This document shows, in pieces, positions 1-11,333 of a stretch of DNA of 64,000 nucleotides. The position numbers and the translations under genes were made by a program. Source of the DNA: Phallusia mammillata. Its lineage: Eukaryota > Chordata > Ascidiacea > Phlebobranchia > Ascidiidae. The stretch's first letter is position 1. Each line of letters starts with the position of its first letter. The notes under the pieces were generated by a model. The model was given only the letters and a program-made list of their open reading frames with translations. It searched no databases and was not told the origin of the DNA. The DNA is taken from positions 119,793 to 183,792 of the forward strand of contig QLIY01000243.1 in assembly GCA_003260075.1 (NCBI GenBank), written 5' to 3'.

Positions 1-735
1 ATCAAGCATGTTGTCCCCATCCACTAAATCCCGAAAAGTACATTTTTGTTGCAATCTATAATACACCTAAAAAAAGGACCATTGTTTTTTTTAGGAAACT
101 ATATTTTGTCAGTGACCCTAGCCATCTAATAAAGACTACAAGAAACAACGTACTAAGCAGCAAACCAGGGGGAACTAAGTATCTTTGGAATGGAGAGGAC
201 ATGACATGGTCAANATTTGGATGAATTTTAACTTACTATAAATTGTGAATTTCAATTAACTATGACCACAACTCGCACTATTTGGTCGGTTTTAAAGACG
301 CAATTGTTATTTAAGTATTTAGTAAATACAGAAAATTCAAAAAGGAGGACATTTGGGCATTTTTCATTGTCCTTGGAGGACAACTTACTTTTCGTTAAAA
401 AGGAGGACATGTCCTCCAAAAAGAGGACGTATGGTAGGCCTATTATATTGGTATTTTAAATATGTTCTTGGAAAAAAAGACAGATCGATATAATGGAGCT
501 AGGGTATTCCAGAAAGAATGGACAAACTCTTATTTTTAGTTGAAATAAGTGATAAACCTGTATTATAATATTATAACACGGAATTTAACAAAATGTTTGG
601 CCCGCCCGAAAATATTGTGCAATTCATGCGGCCCGCAGTGCTAAGTAGGTTCCCCACCCCTGGCCTAGTGTGTGCAAACAATGCGAAAAACACGCACCAC
701 AAGCGTCACAATACGAATGATGACGTCATATACAT
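1..735. other. Left-edge intergenic DNA, transposon-derived
   Basis: No gene is supported here. Positions about 590-662 look like the end of a hAT element. Read on the minus strand, the end is CAGGGGTGGGGAACC followed by a GC-rich subterminal block (GCGGGCCGC), which is a common hAT terminal arrangement. The opposite end was not found in the window. Short open frames at 262-459 and 593-808 have no recognisable domain and I treat them as chance. One ambiguous base lies near 214. Confidence 0.35.
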
Positions 736-1722
736 CAGTGGTTCCCAACCTTTCTACACTGTGGGACCGGCAAAAATTTTAAAAAAAATCCACGGACCGG
801 CAACATAAGATCGCAGTGAATGCAACAGATATTCTCAAGCGTTTTGTTCACCAAAGTTGTTGTTGCACAACATAATGCAAGAGTTAGTCATAGACTATGT
901 ATTTAGGACGAAAAATACAACCAAACGGCAATCAACTAAACTCAAACAACAAAACACCAATCCATTTAGATACAAAATCAATGCTNAAATAAAGTATGAC
1001 TTAAATTTAACTTATATACCTATTTATTTCAAGTCAATAAGATTTTACAAAAAATTAAAAAATTACACACATATGTAAGTGGAAAATAGCCCATTTTATT
1101 ATTAGGAAATTAATTTCAGATCTGTTCTCAGAGAGCTTCTTGGTCCTTTTCCTTTGTTTTTCTTGGTGGTAAGCTTTTTCTGTTGAAAAAGTTGAGTGAC
1201 ACGTTTAGCATAGGCGTGGCCACGAGTGCGAACATATTTTTTAATCACTTGGGAAAGTCCATCCAGTACATAATTTATTGTGTTGTCATGCTCATCCAAT
1301 TAGCGTTCAAGTATGTGCAAACTTTCATCAATAATTTCTTCGGCTATAAGCAAGGGGTCTAATTCTGGTTTAGGCTTTGAGAGAACGTTTTTTATTTTCA
1401 GTTCAGTGGAAATAAACACTGTTTGACACATTTCGGAAATTCCCCAGCAGTTTTTGTTTTTGCTCGGATTTTCTCCTCGAAGGCTTATAAAGAAAGGGTC
1501 ACCAGTTTTATGGTACAGGCTTCTTATAACTCTACCACCAATATAACAGCACACTTCCTTCTCAATATCATTCAGTGCCCTTTCTCCATTACTTTTGATT
1601 AAAAGGCCTGGTGAAAGATTTTTCNCGACTTATCATTCCATTTTGAAAAGTAGCTTGGCATATAGTAAGATAATTTGCGGACCGGCAAAATATTTACGCG
1701 GACCGGCGGTTGGGGACCACTG
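736..1722 (-). mobile_element. hAT-type DNA transposon, 987 bp, with 8-bp TSD
   Basis: The left end begins CAGTGGTTCCCAACC and the right end, on the minus strand, begins CAGTGGTCCCCAACC. Both ends carry repeated GGACCGG blocks. The element is flanked on both sides by the same 8 bp, ATATACAT, at 728-735 and 1723-1730. An 8-bp duplication with CAGTGG ends is diagnostic of hAT insertion. On the minus strand, 1102-1554 keeps two adjoining frames that look like the C-terminus of a transposase (a YIGGRVIRSLYHK segment, then a Lys/Arg-rich SLRTDLK tail). They are separated by a stop, so the copy is non-autonomous or decayed. The transposase family of those fragments is not certain. Confidence 0.85.
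1102..1554 (-). pseudogene. Decayed transposase C-terminal fragments in hAT element
   Basis: Two consecutive minus-strand frames, 1300-1554 (84 codons) and 1102-1299 (65 codons), abut at an in-frame stop. The first contains CCYIGGRVIRSLYHKTGD, resembling the 'YxxGxVxRxL' segment seen near the C-terminus of several DNA transposases. The second contains YVRTRGHAYAKRV and ends in a basic SLRTDLK motif, also common in that position. There is no start region and no complete catalytic domain, so this is a relic. The assignment is by motif resemblance only. Confidence 0.4.
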
Positions 1723-1730
1723 ATATACAT

Positions 1731-3290
1731 TGAAGTGTTCAGCTCGATCTGTGCATCAAGTTAAAAAATAATCTGGGCTTTTTAGGCGCGGTTAGATGGT
1801 GATATAAACGTATTTCTTTACATCAGTAATTTTCAAACAAAAACAAACTAGCAATCGGCGGCCGTTGGTGAAATAAGGATCTGCAATGCGGCCGTCGTAG
1901 CAAAAAGGTTGTACACCCTGCTTTAAACTGTTATCGGAGAAATGTTAATGTTGACGCCATTGTTGAAGAAATCAAATGCTGTAGCTTTTCGTCGTGAAAA
2001 AAAATCGCTTTGGGGGGCTTTTTACCGAAATATTCCACTTTCAAGCTGGCTTTGGCCGGTTTCTGCCCTCTATTATAACTGTAAACCGTCAGAGAGGTGC
2101 GCAAAACGATTTTAGAATTTCTGTCAAATAAACAGAATGTACGCGCGAAATCGAATTCAGAGTGATAACGTATACTAAATGGAAATTGATACAGTTTAGA
2201 GTTCACCAGTAACGTTTGACGCAATATTTGTATTTATCCGTCAGTTACCGCAAAAACCAGTTTCACAATTTTTTGTCATAATAAATGGTCCCTTTACAAT
2301 TTTTTAAGCTTGCGGCCCAAGCTCAATATATATCTTAAAATAAATATATTCAAAACTAAACCTGGAGTTAAAAACTAAAAGTTAATTTATTCCTTGGAAA
2401 AGTGTTTCCACAACATGCGGGATGATTTTTGTTAAGGTTTTACTTTATACAATTACCTCGCGTAGAAATGCTAAGGGCCAATTATTAAATCGCAAACAAG
2501 ACTATGACGCAATAATGAAAATGTACGCAAACTATCGCTCTTTTTGTAGAAAATAGGACCTTGTAATAGAAGACTCATACATGACCAATATAACATGATT
2601 TAATATTACATAAGATTTCAGAAAAACTTTCATTTTCGCTAATATGAAACATCATAAATTAACTATCTGTTGTATCTATAAAATACGAGCCACGTTACCT
2701 GCAAAATATTTCAAGTTTAGTAAAGTTTCCACATTGTGAAAATGATTTTGGTTTGTTATAATTAAGTTCACTTACAACACAAGGTTTAATTGAAAACATC
2801 TATAAGAACGGGATTTCGGTTTCGGCCTGAACCTTTTAAGGCGGGTTGGGTGCATCACTAATACCAACGGAATTAGGTTGTAAAAAACATGAAAACCTAT
2901 AGCTCGCACTACTTCTCTAATGAAGGGCAGTAGTTGAAAGTCATTTTAATGCAAACTGTAACTGATTAACGTGGATTTAATTCGAGACCTTCTTGTACTA
3001 CTTGAACTGCTGAACGTGGTATTATCGCTATGACGTCAAAGAGGATACGTACGTTCTTACTTGGTTTCCAGAGAAGACGTTGCCGTCGTTATTGACGCTG
3101 TGATCGTTATTGTCGGCACCGTTACCTTTTATTGCCCAACACGAACATTCGTTGCACATGCAAAAGTTGGTCGTCTCGGAAGAGGCAGCTGTAGGACGGT
3201 GCGGGGCCAGGCTGCGAACCTAGCGGACGTTACAGTGTCGATAGTAATTGTACAAGCGGAGATGTTAGTTGAAACCAGAATAAACCGGAA
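1731..3290. other. Intergenic, no gene seen
   Basis: AT-rich sequence without a convincing coding frame. A hAT-like terminal motif may lie near 1885-1920 (GCGGCC block followed by GGTTGTACACCCTG), similar to the one near 660. Open frames at 1931-2224 (minus) and 3061-3366 (plus) show no recognisable domain, and the second runs into the satellite. Confidence 0.4.
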
Positions 3291-3292
3291 TT

Positions 3293-4286
3293 TATCCGGA
3301 AAAATATTCGATTATCGGAAATATTCGATTATCCGGAATATTCGATTATCCAAAATATTCGATTAACCGAAATATTCGATTAAACGGAATATTCAAATAT
3401 CCGAAATATTCGAATAAACGGAACATTCGATTATTCGAAATATTCGATTAACCGAAATATTCGATTAAACGGAATATTTGATTAAACGAAATATTCGATT
3501 ATCCGGAATATTCGATTATCCGAAATATTTCGATTAACCGAAATATTCGATCAAATGGAATATTTAAATATCTGAAATATTCGAATAAACGGAACATTCG
3601 ATTATCCGAAATATTCGATTATCCGAAATATTTGATTATTCGAAATATTCGATTATCCGGTATATTCGATTAAACGAAATATTTGACTATCCGAAATTTT
3701 TGAATACCGAAATATTCGATTAACCGGAATATTACATTCCATTTACAGAACATTCGATTAACCAGAATATTCGATTATCCGAAATATTCGATTAAACGGA
3801 ATATTCGATTATCCGAAATATTCGATTAATCGAAATATTCGATTATCTGGTATATTGGATTAAACGAAATATTTGATTATCCGAAATTTTTGAATAAACG
3901 GATTTTTCGATTGAACAAAATAGGGGAAAGTCGTGTAATTTGGACCCCCCCCCCCCGAAATATTCGAATAAACGGAACATTCGATTATCCGAAATATTCG
4001 ATTAAACAGAACATGCGATTAACCGGTATATTCGATTATCCGAAATATTTGACCATCCGAAATTTTTGAATACCGAAATATTCGATTACCCGGAATATTA
4101 CATTCCATTTACAGAACATTCGATTAACCAGAATATTCGATTATCCGAAATATTCGATTAAACGGAATATTCGATTATCCGAAATATTCGATTAATCGAA
4201 ATATTCGATTATCTGGTATATTGGATTAAACGAAATATTTGATTATCCGAAATTTTTGAATAAACGGATTTTTCGATTGAACAAAA
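3293..4286. repeat. AT-rich satellite, units of about 14-18 bp (ATATTCGATTATCCGA-like)
   Basis: The block is dozens of tandem variants of AATATTCGATTATCCGA / AATATTCGATTAAACGGA. Units vary by point changes and 1-3 bp indels, so it is an old or slipping minisatellite. About 250 bp (roughly 3690-3944) recur almost unchanged at about 4060-4312, and the two copies are joined by a run of 12 C at 3945-3956. That larger duplication is probably an assembly join, not a higher-order repeat. The array ends directly against the TA-flanked element that starts at 4289. A diverged remnant (CTGGAATATTCCATTAACCG) occurs near 5425. Confidence 0.85.
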
Positions 4287-4288
4287 TA

Positions 4289-5161
4289 GGGGAAAGTCGT
4301 GTAATTTGGACCCCTTAGGTTTGAACCTTCATAAAATAAACAGTAGTCCTTCAAATATAGGGCGGTTTATGCGATTCGTTAAGTTATGACGCTAAGTATT
4401 CATTTGCAAAAAGGCAATGTTTGGATATTAACGTAAAAAGAGTAAAATGCATTTAAATTTTTTTTGCGAAGTGGTCCATTTTACACGCATAGTGTGTAAT
4501 TTGGACCAAAGTCGTGTGTAAAATGGACCACTTAAAATCCATGCGATTTATCTTCCATAAGTTCCTCAAAACGAACGTTAACAGCCTCAGATACCAACCT
4601 AATCAAGCTTTTATTACATTACCACAATGTTTCACAAAATATTTAAATTTTAATGAATGAAATCAAAAATGGGATAAAAAATTAAAATGAAAAACATCTT
4701 AAAGATAAAAAGGCCATAAATGGAATAACTAAGATAGCTGAAATGAAAGAAAACTCGCAGAATACTACAAAACAGCACCATGGCAATTTAAAGAAATAAT
4801 TGGTTAACCAACATATAATGAATGTAAATCCTGCACTGAGCTTTATTGTAAGCTGCCCGGACCAAATTACACACTTTCACACGCAATTTTTTTACCCAAT
4901 TTATTTTACTTTTTGAAAGTGTTAGCGGATTGTTCTTTGTATGCTAAATGCATTAATAATTGTACCTCACAAAAATCATACCCATTGAGATTTACACTAA
5001 ACAGTAGTAAAGAAACGCAAAAAGTTTAGAGCTTGGCGGCCGTAAGCCTTATATCAAGTCTTCTTTCAAGCTGTATAAAAGATATTCTGCCACTTTGCGT
5101 ATATTCCGACAATAAGCAAGTTCCAAATTACACGCAGGGTCCAAATTACACGACTTTCCCC
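4289..5161. mobile_element. TA-flanked inverted-repeat transposon (mariner/pogo-like MITE), 873 bp
   Basis: The left end is GGGGAAAGTCGTGTAATTTG(GACCC). The right end is its exact reverse complement, closing at 5161. Both ends are flanked by TA (4287-4288 and 5162-5163), as expected for Tc1/mariner/pogo-type insertion. Subterminal copies of the motif occur inside (GTGTAATTTGGACC near 4495, GTGTAAAATGGACC near 4515, and a second inverted copy near 5121). No transposase frame is visible, so the element is non-autonomous. Confidence 0.8.
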
Positions 5162-5163
5162 TA

Positions 5164-7819
5164 CTTTCAACAGCATAAAGGCGACAATCAGTGAAATTAT
5201 AAAATAAACGTTAATTTTGTGGTAGATCTTTAGAAATGTAGCCATTGTTAGTCGTTGTTTAAAAATTGCGAGATTTAGTTCCATACAAATCGGATAAAAA
5301 AAAACGAATCAAGTGCTGTATATTAGTGTTTTTTTTTTGAATGATTGCAATTTGATAGTACCATTATGGGAAAATGGTGCATGTCTAAGCTTGTCAGGTC
5401 ATTNTTAATCGAAGTATTCTGTGATCTGGAATATTCCATTAACCGGGATTTTCAATTATCTGGTCTGGAACATGCTGTCATCCAGTTTATTGAACTAGCT
5501 TAAAGTTTTATCAACTCGACTATATGCGATAAAGGGTATATTCTACAACCTGGGAATTGAGTTCTTGAGTTCCAGCAGCCTGTGCAGCACTGAGATTTTT
5601 TGTTACTTTGTCGTTGTCGAGTATTTTATTTTTGTACTGTTTATTTTTTTGACACGATTAAGGCCCAACTTGTTGCAGAAAACGCCAGTTTTCAATTCTT
5701 CGAAACCAACATGCCGCAGCACTGATGTAGTTGTACACGATGCTAGTGTAACCGAAGATACCGTTAAGCTATATTTATTTATGGCCAGGTACACCGTTAC
5801 AACAGCCGGCGAAATACAGCGGCTCTGCTTGTTATAGCAAAGATCTCGTTAAAATAATAAGATTACGAGTCCCAAAGTGTTTTGGTGCGGTCAGTACACA
5901 ACCGACAATTTTACATTTCTTGTAACATTTGCAAAGGCGTACTTTCATGTATCTGCCTTTCTTTTGTGTCTTAATTATCGCAATAAAAAAAACATTTGCA
6001 AAGGCTATCAAGACATTTTTATGGAACGTTAAAAGAATGTGCTTAAGTTGGCAAGAATTCAATTTGAGCGCAAAGGATGCCGAGTTGATGTGTTTTAAAA
6101 CAATACTGTTGAATTTCCGCAAAGAAACATGATCAGACAAAAAAGAATTATTATTTTTTAGTTTGGCGCTAGGTGGGGCTATAACCAACTTCTTTGTTTT
6201 TGTTCGAAACACAATCTCCACAAAAGATTACTGTAAAGACAAAACCGTTGCTGCTATATAACTTTAAAAAGTGAATGGCAAATAAACTTTTTTCCGAAGA
6301 AATGTATTCCGCGTATACATAGCGAAGAACAAGTTGTTAAACCGATAACTATATTTGCTACGTAAAATATGTAAGCTAATTTTTAGCTTTACGCTGTTAA
6401 TTTAAGCCTGTCAAGAAATGGTTTTACACGCAAATTTTCCTTGTTTTTGTAGTAGGCTTATGACGGTCTTACCAGCGAAGATTTGACTCTTCATGTCACG
6501 GTAGCACCTCTGAGTCGAGCTGACAAAAAGGGTTGGGCCGTGTCAATTGAAACGCCTGATTGGTATTGAATGGACATGTAGGATGGTTGACTGTTACCGT
6601 AGTATGCTGCGAATTGTTAATATTGGTTGTATCAGGTATATAGCCTCTTCACGAAACCCAGTACTTCGACTTTTACGTAAAGCACTGGAACGACTATGTT
6701 ATTTTAGCCCGTCTTTTAAAAACATTAACCTTTTAAGGACTTGAAAAGTAAATGCCATTTCCCAATACTTGAGAAGAAACGCTGCAATGTCGTTAAGTTA
6801 TGTTATTGGTTACTCACTTGAATCCCCCGCCCTGCAGCTATACTATAGTATAGGGTATTTTCAAGGTTTGCTGCGAAAATATTGTAATTTAATAATAATA
6901 CATTCACAATAAAAAGTTTGAAGAAATATTAGAGCAACACAACCAACATTGGCAAACAAACATAAAACTTTATCCAAAACGCCAATAACAATCATCAATA
7001 CAGTTCGAAGAAAAGAAAGAAAATAGCCACAGGCAAAGTACTGTACTACATTTACGTGACCTTGCATTTTAATGGTAAGAACGGTTCATTGCATACATTT
7101 CACTGCAAGAAATAAACGGCTATAAAACTGGTCCAAATGAAACAAAACAGACCAAAGACAGAAATTAAAAACTACTTCAAAAAAAAATATCCTGTCAAAA
7201 ACACAAGAAAGTTAAAAAATATCAAACAAACAAAACAGTATTAGATTTAAAAACAGTATTAGAAGAACCGACACTGCTAAATAGCGAACAATTAAAGTTC
7301 ATACATAAACTATAAGCTTTTAAGTGTGCTGTCACGGTGTAATACTAATGTCTTTTGCAAGATGATTGGCGTTGGTATGTTTATGACTGTGGGTGCTATT
7401 CAATGGACGACGTCGACAAAGCAGCGTCATAGGCAAGAACTTCCGAGTCACAGGTTAAAGTCGCAATTGTGTGAAGCATTTTTGGCAAAGCAACGTGGCA
7501 CAAAAGAACGACGTATACAGTTATTTGTGTGTACCCTTATAGAAGATTTTTCGGCTTCATTCTCGCAATCAAACAAAATAGTGAAACGACGCTGAGAAAA
7601 TAGGTTAAGTCCGACCTAATACTTTCTCCTCACCGCTATGTGATCTTTAAAGCAGATTAAATTTTAGTGTTTTTTAGCTATACGCTATTGCGATTAAATT
7701 CTGTGCGGTCCACAAATCAAGCTGCAAACGTGAAAAAACACGAGATTTTTAAACACTTCATTCTTAAAACTCCACGAAATAAACAAAAACATTGTATGAG
7801 ATACGTTGTTCCATGCGGA
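5164..7819. other. Intergenic, no gene seen
   Basis: AT-rich DNA between the TA-flanked transposon and the 3' end of the zinc-finger gene. Several 60-130 codon frames exist on both strands (for example 5832-6221 minus, 7326-7595 plus). None shows a domain, signal peptide or splice logic I trust. The part nearest 7819 should include the 3' UTR of the minus-strand gene, but no perfect AATAAA was located. Confidence 0.4.
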
Positions 7820-10401
7820 TCAACGTTTTCGATTGGGCTGACGCTTTTTCGGAGGTGGAGGCCTTGATTTGGTCTCCTTACACTTTGGAATGTGTCGCTC
7901 AGCCACTTTTGGTGCGAACCTTCGTTCACAGTATTGACATTGTATGTAGTCTGGGTTAAGTGAAGGAGGCGGGGGTGGAAGATCAGTTATTTTTCCACCC
8001 TCTGCAACGTAGACGGATATTTGTTTGGCATGACGAATTGTGTTGATAAAATCCTCGTGTTTTGATCTCCAGCTACTCTTCTGTAATGTTAAAGAAATAC
8101 TTCAAGCTTTAAATTGCAGTAATACCAATCTGCCCTTCTGTAACCTAGACAAACAAAACTGTTCCAAGTCGCTTGGTTAATACAGTACCAGTAACATTAA
8201 AGTTCCTAATGGTACAATTAATAAAGCCTGTCATCTTTAAAATAAATTTAATGTAAACTGACACCAGCAATTTCTGTGATGGTTTTTGTACCCATAAAAA
8301 GGCATTTTCCAGATTGCCTTGTCCTGGTTGTGAACTTTATCACTTTTTTTATGTAGCCATTTTTATTCCAGGAAGTTTTAGAACTGATACAGTTTTTTTT
8401 TTAAAGGTGTTCAAATTTCTCCAGCGGTTTCCCAAAATTTGGACTTGCAACTACAACTACAGTTTTTGGTATTTAAATGAAACACTTGCGGTCTCTTAAA
8501 ACTACTTAGCAATGACCCAAACTAAATCTTAAAAAAAACATGAACATGAACATTTTTGCATGGTAAGAATTAGAGTTGGTAATGTTACTACTATCGCCAG
8601 CAAACACTCACAGGTGCAGTTGGGACTGTTTTGGAGGATCCTCTCACAGCCGAAAAACCTTCCAATTCAGTTCCCTTCTTTCTTGCATTTGCCATGTTAA
8701 AGACTTTGCGCTTTTTGCCAGCAGTCTTTGAACATACAACTTTGTGCTGGGAGAGCCTTTCCACTTTGAATTTTCTTCCACAAATGTTACAAGGAACCAA
8801 CTGAATTTCTTCATACTCACTCACTGGTTCCTACAAAAACATTACACACATACATTTGAGCATAGCAACCAAAGAAATGCACTGTACACTATGTTTACTT
8901 AAAGTTTTTCAAAGCGACTATCCTGAAAACTATACAATCAAAGATACAGCATTATGAAACAGTTATAAAGAACCAAGCCATAAATTTTTATTGCAATTGA
9001 AACTTCTCATATTCAAGCACTAACATAAAAGTTGTACAAATTCATAAATATTTTTTTTCCTACCGAACTTCTTTGGTCATGAATGACAAGTCTGTCAGTG
9101 CCATGGGATGTTTCTTGTGTCTGTTGCTGACCCTTCCAGTTTTGTTGGTACTTGTTTCCACTACCACTTGAAACAGGTTTGACTTGTGGTGAAAATGCAT
9201 TTCGCGTTGAAGTGCGAGAGCTTGCTGTACTTCTGGTGTCACGACGCACCAAAACAGGTTTTTGGAAGCCAGCCATTACCTCACTTTGTCTTGATTCCTT
9301 GACTTTCAAGTTGTTTTGGTAAATTTTCATTTGTTCTGACATGCCCAACTGCTTGCTGTAGGTCTGGTCAAGTCTTACGTTTTCTGGTGAAGCTATGTTT
9401 TGATCACCATTTGACATTAAACCATTGCTAGTAAGACTGTCATCCATTGAGTCTGGAGTAGCTATGCGGTGCCGCAGTATTTCCAGTCTGTTGGGTTTAG
9501 GTTTTTTCTTTTTCCTTCCAGCAGTATCTCTAGTGCGATCAAGTTTTTGAAAAGCATCTGACTGGTGAAGTTTCGGTTTAAATGAAAAAGGTTCGCAATC
9601 AATTTCTGTGGTGCTAACATTTACTGGTATTGAAAATCCACTGTTATCTGAATGGTTTTGATTATATTTGTTAAGTCTCATTTGCCTTTCCATATCCTGT
9701 GCATTTTGCCATTTCTGAAAGTCACTTAATTCTTCTTTTGAAGCTTTGGTTTCATTTTGTGGCAAACCATGCTCTTGGTGCCGCTTGTTTAATTTTTGAA
9801 GCTGCATTTGCTTTTTTGCTTGAATTCTTTTCAATGCCTTTAAGCTAGCAAGATCTGGTACTGATGAATTTGTATTTTCTTTCTCACTGATTGACACCTT
9901 TTTCATGTGATGATCTTGCTTGGGAATGTTTTGTTCAGTTACAGTGGTAGGCTTCTTGTAAGTTTGTCTCAATGGTCTCTGAATTGTCTGTTGGATAGGT
10001 CCATGTGGTGTGTCTTCATGAAAGCTTCGTGACTTTTTGGTTTGTCTATCTATTGGTGGCAAACGTTTTGTGCGATCAGAGTTACCAGAAGATGATGAGT
10101 CACGTTGTAGATCACTGCCTGTTCTTTGAAAGTACTGCTTAACCTGCTTGCTGCTTTTCTTTGATATTTCTCGCATTGAAGTTTCTTGTTGATTTCTGTA
10201 CAGCTCTGCAAGCTTTTTTTCTTTTTCCTCCAAGAGCTTTCTTTGATAGTTTTTCTGCATTAAAAGCAAAGGAGAAGATGTGTTTTGGAATGGCTCATTC
10301 TGTTTTTGTTGTCCTTTAGGCAAACCAAAACTATTCTGTTGTTGCAGCCTCTTGTCCATTATTAACCTGTCATTAATTTTTCGGTAAGTACCTAACGCCA
10401 T
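7820..10401 (-). CDS. ZC2HC1C: ZC2HC1-family protein with two C2HC zinc fingers (ZC2HC1C-like)
   Basis: Three exons: 10401-9064, 8830-8612 and 8080-7820 (stop TGA 7822-7820). All junctions are phase 0, giving 605 residues. Residues 1-446 are one long exon rich in Gln, Lys and Ser, with coiled-coil-like stretches such as NYQRKLLEEKEKKLAELY. The first C2HC finger has CNICGRKF with ligands C460, C463, H475, C479, followed by a KKRKVF segment typical of the family. The second has CQYCERRF with ligands C567, C570, H582, C586, preceded by a SSWRSKHEDFINTIR helix and a PPPPPSLNPDYIQC linker. Human ZC2HC1A/B place the first finger near the N-terminus, while ZC2HC1C has a long extension before it, so the layout fits C best. 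The family's molecular role is poorly known. Family assignment is firm; the paralogue letter is inference. Confidence 0.88.
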
Positions 10402-11333
10402 TAGCTACAATATTTGTCAAAAATTTACTGATTCCCACAGTGCACATTTCAGGTCTATATAAAAGGTATATTTTAACCTGTAGAAAAAGTAGAATCAAAT
10501 GTGTTTGCGGAATGTGACAATGTTTAAGATTGACATCATAAAATGCAGTTTAACAATTTTAACCATTACTCAAGACTTAAATTTTGTGTTTAATCAATGT
10601 GCTATTGTACTTAAAGTAATTATTTCTCAAATTAAAGTATGTTATGGTTATTAAACTAACTGCGGTTTATAAAGCAGTGTTTTACTCCAATTATATTCAG
10701 CCAACAGTATAAAAAGGGTTGTGTTACTTAGCCAAGCAAACGTTACATCTATTAAAGCATTTTAAAGACCTGCAATATTTTGAATTGTTTGGTTTAACTA
10801 GCAAATTGGCAGCAACAACAATAAATTTAAATTTTCAGTTGCATGCGGTTTGCTTCTGCTTTGTTGCTAAATAGAAAAAGGTGCAAGAAAACGTTCATAC
10901 AAAACAAACAAACATACGTTGCTGTACAAAACAAACAAACACAGCTCCTTTCCTTTCAGGTGCCAACTGAAATCACAAATTGTTGGCATGTTGCTACGAA
11001 ACCGTTCAAGCATAGAAATCTCGAAACAAACAACGACAGTATTTTATTTTTTTCACCGTGGTGTAAATGAAAACTTTATTTGCATAAAATGATACAAAAA
11101 CATTATAAATTATTTAACATTTTTTTTAATTCCTGATATTTCAAGTTTTTCAGTTTATTTTTTTTTTAATATTTTGTAAAGTGTTACAATTACGCTGTAT
11201 TTACATCCTCATTAGGGTGTATAATGAGGAGTGCCATACAATATTTTCACCCAATAGGTATAAACAAATTAAATCTCCACAAAATAGTTTCGGACAATAA
11301 AAATGTTCATTAAGAAGAATCAATATTGTTAAA
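10402..11333. other. Intergenic between zinc-finger gene start and GPCR 3' end
   Basis: The stretch should hold the promoter and 5' UTR of the minus-strand zinc-finger gene and the 3' UTR of the minus-strand GPCR. AATAAA on the minus strand occurs at 11159-11154, about 175 nt past the GPCR stop codon, and is a likely polyadenylation signal. Further copies lie at 11080-11075 and 11048-11043. No other gene is apparent. Confidence 0.5.
11154..11159 (-). promoter_or_regulatory. Candidate polyadenylation signal AATAAA (GPCR 1)
   Basis: Reverse complement of TTTATT at 11154-11159, about 175 nt downstream of the stop codon at 11334-11336. It is the nearest canonical hexamer. Confidence 0.45.

Noticed and set aside
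3293-4286. Centromeric or replication-origin satellite
   Set aside because: The array is only about 1 kb and flanked by unique DNA and genes, so nothing beyond a local minisatellite is supported.
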